From Flavobacterium terrigena (GTDB lineage: Bacteria; Bacteroidota; Bacteroidia; Flavobacteriales; Flavobacteriaceae), in contig NZ_FNYA01000002.1 in assembly GCF_900108955.1 (NCBI RefSeq), positions 496,001 through 560,000 on the forward strand: a DNA stretch of 64,000 nt, read 5' to 3'. The notes beneath the pieces were generated by a model that saw nothing but the letters and a program-made list of their open reading frames with translations, was not told the DNA's origin and ran no database searches. A program made the position numbers and the translations under genes. Every line of letters starts with the position of its first letter. The first letter of the stretch is position 1. Positions 63,043 through 64,000 of the stretch are shown here, piece after piece.

Positions 63043-63423
63043 ATGGAAGTTATTGGAAAAATTAAAATGATTGGAGCTACTCAAGACGTTAGTGCTTCAT
63101 TCAAAAAGAGAGAATTAGTTGTTACTACTGAAGAGCAGTATCCACAACATATTATGATTGAATTTACGCAAGCAAAAGTTGACGATTTAAATTCTTACCA
63201 AGTTGGAGAACAAGTTAAAGTTTCTATCAATTTAAGAGGTAGAGAATGGGTGAATCCTCAAGGTGAAACAAAATATTTTAACTCAATTCAAGGTTGGAGA
63301 ATTGAAAGAGTAGCCGCTGCAGCTCCTGCTGGCGCTCCAGAAATGCCACCTATGCCAGCTGCTGAAGCTTTTGCTCCTGCAACTGACTTTAAAGAAGAAG
63401 AGCACGACGATTTACCTTTCTAA
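63043..63423 (+). CDS. DUF3127 family protein, OB-fold with SSB-like acidic tip
   Basis: 126 aa. The body (VIGKIKMIGATQDVSASFKK, ELVVTTEEQYPQHIMIEFTQ, VKVSINLRGREWVNPQGETK, IQGWRIERV) follows an OB-fold pattern resembling small single-stranded-DNA-binding proteins. An Ala/Pro/Met linker leads to EEEHDDLPF, close to the conserved acidic-hydrophobic tip of SSB that recruits repair proteins. The SSB-like role is inference. Cotranscribed with the flavin reductase-like gene. Confidence 0.85.
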   Translation: MEVIGKIKMIGATQDVSASFKKRELVVTTEEQYPQHIMIEFTQAKVDDLNSYQVGEQVKVSINLRGREWVNPQGETKYFNSIQGWRIERVAAAAPAGAPEMPPMPAAEAFAPATDFKEEEHDDLPF

Positions 63424-63445
63424 AAGTTAGAAGTCTGAAGATAGA

Positions 63446-63486
63446 AGTCAGGAGTTAAGGTTTTACTTAATTTCTGGCTTTTTTTA
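63446..63486 (+). terminator. Terminator after DUF3127, built in a GAAGT-type repeat
   Basis: AGTCAGGAGTTAAG pairs with CTTAATTTCTGGCT over 14 bases (three G-U), followed by a T tract. Its left arm is the end of a degenerate GAAGT repeat (63424-63459). Confidence 0.75.
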
Positions 63487-63525
63487 ATATTTCTAATTTG
63501 AAATTGATTTTTTGAAACTTAAAAA

Positions 63526-64000
63526 ATGTATTTTTTAACACCTGAACTTTATTTTCCTCCAGCTTCAGAAACCTCATTAGAAGGTATTATTGCTGTTGGT
63601 GGCGATTTGTCTCCTGAAAGATTGTTATTGGCTTACCAAAACGGGATCTTCCCTTGGTATAATGAAGAGGAACCCATTTTATGGTGGTGTCCAGAAGAAA
63701 GAATGGTGTTGTTTTTCGAGAATTTACGAATTACGAAAAGCATGCGAAACATTTTAAACAGAAAGGAATTTCAAGTTACTTTTAATACTGCTTTTAAAGA
63801 GGTGATTTCTAATTGTCAGCAATCACCAAGAAAAGACCAAGATGGCACTTGGATTTCAGATGAAATTGTAGAAGCTTATTGCAAATTGCACGAATTAGGT
63901 CATGCTAAAAGTGTGGAAGTTTGGCAAAATAACAAACTCGTTGGCGGTTTATACGGCATTGATTTAGGCGATGTGTTTTGTGGTGAAAGTATGTTTTCTA
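63526..64000 (+). CDS. aat: Leucyl/phenylalanyl-tRNA-protein transferase (3' end outside window)
   Basis: Attaches Leu or Phe to proteins with N-terminal Lys or Arg, marking them for ClpAP. Translation from ATG 63526 gives MYFLTPELYFPPASETSLEG, then GIIAVGGDLSPERLLLAYQN, GIFPWYNEEEPILWWCPEER, TWISDEIVEAYCKLHELGHA and SVEVWQNNKLVGGLYGID, all family motifs. About 158 codons are visible; the end is cut by the window. Confidence 0.95.
   Translation, partial: MYFLTPELYFPPASETSLEGIIAVGGDLSPERLLLAYQNGIFPWYNEEEPILWWCPEERMVLFFENLRITKSMRNILNRKEFQVTFNTAFKEVISNCQQSPRKDQDGTWISDEIVEAYCKLHELGHAKSVEVWQNNKLVGGLYGIDLGDVFCGESMFS

Noticed and set aside
1..64000. tRNA, rRNA, CRISPR array, insertion sequence, prophage or replication origin
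   Set aside because: Looked for cloverleaf-like GC-rich stretches, regularly spaced repeats, transposase or integrase motifs and DnaA-box clusters; none seen by eye.

Overview
The window is a continuous piece of an AT-rich Bacteroidota chromosome, almost certainly Flavobacteriaceae and probably Flavobacterium or a close relative. The evidence is direct: promoters of the Bacteroidota type (TTTG, about 19 bases, then TANNTTTG), a protein with a type IX secretion C-terminal domain, a GLPGLI-family protein, TonB-dependent receptors, GTG-started rplM, and the usual flavobacterial housekeeping genes. I see no insertion sequence, integrase, CRISPR array, tRNA, rRNA or replication origin. No gene-free stretch exceeds 300 bases.

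Layout. 1-2336: the 3' part of a membrane pyrophosphatase with an unusual Cys/His-rich tail. 2420-8827: a tight four-gene operon (GH20 hexosaminidase, glycosylasparaginase, CutC, GH2 beta-mannosidase) whose three hydrolases match the bonds of the N-glycan core. 8994-10376 (minus): a deoxynucleoside kinase and a secreted unknown. 10474-14185: a GLPGLI protein and an outer-membrane receptor-like protein. 14304-19793: a large secreted unknown, asparagine synthetase and an ABC permease. 19951-27318: purH, then the rod-shape cluster mreB-mreC-mreD-mrdA-rodA, with a small HEPN-like gene coupled to its end. 27932-33579: a secreted endonuclease with a broken start, a coiled-coil protein, a tail-specific protease, surE and a LacI-type regulator. 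33785-36528: rplM-rpsI and rpsB-tsf. 36597-44069: a DMT permease, a large type IX secreted surface protein and a pair of M16 proteins. 44334-45303: rplU (with a fused helix-hairpin-helix tail) and rpmA. 46717-49100: a BlaI/BlaR1-like two-gene system in which the M56 sensor protease is fused to a peptidoglycan amidase, with three operators on its promoter. 49159-55418: a C1q-like secreted protein, ahcY, a phosphopantetheinyl transferase, a GGGP synthase, pnuC, a DUF4301 protein and ribosome-rescue arfB. 55428-57809: a TPP riboswitch controlling a TonB-dependent receptor. 57864-64000: glutathione peroxidase with a Rieske-like lipoprotein, greA with a leader attenuator, a HIT protein, a histidine kinase, a flavin reductase-like protein, a DUF3127 protein with an SSB-like tail, and the start of aat.

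The most system-like novelty is the BlaI plus M56-amidase operon: a cell-wall-directed sensor or effector with a readable regulatory region. The N-glycan core operon, the pyrophosphatase metal-binding-like tail, the TPP switch with competing pairings, and a modular repeat with conserved boxes around a changing hairpin are also worth attention. Family calls are from motif recognition by eye; no search was run.
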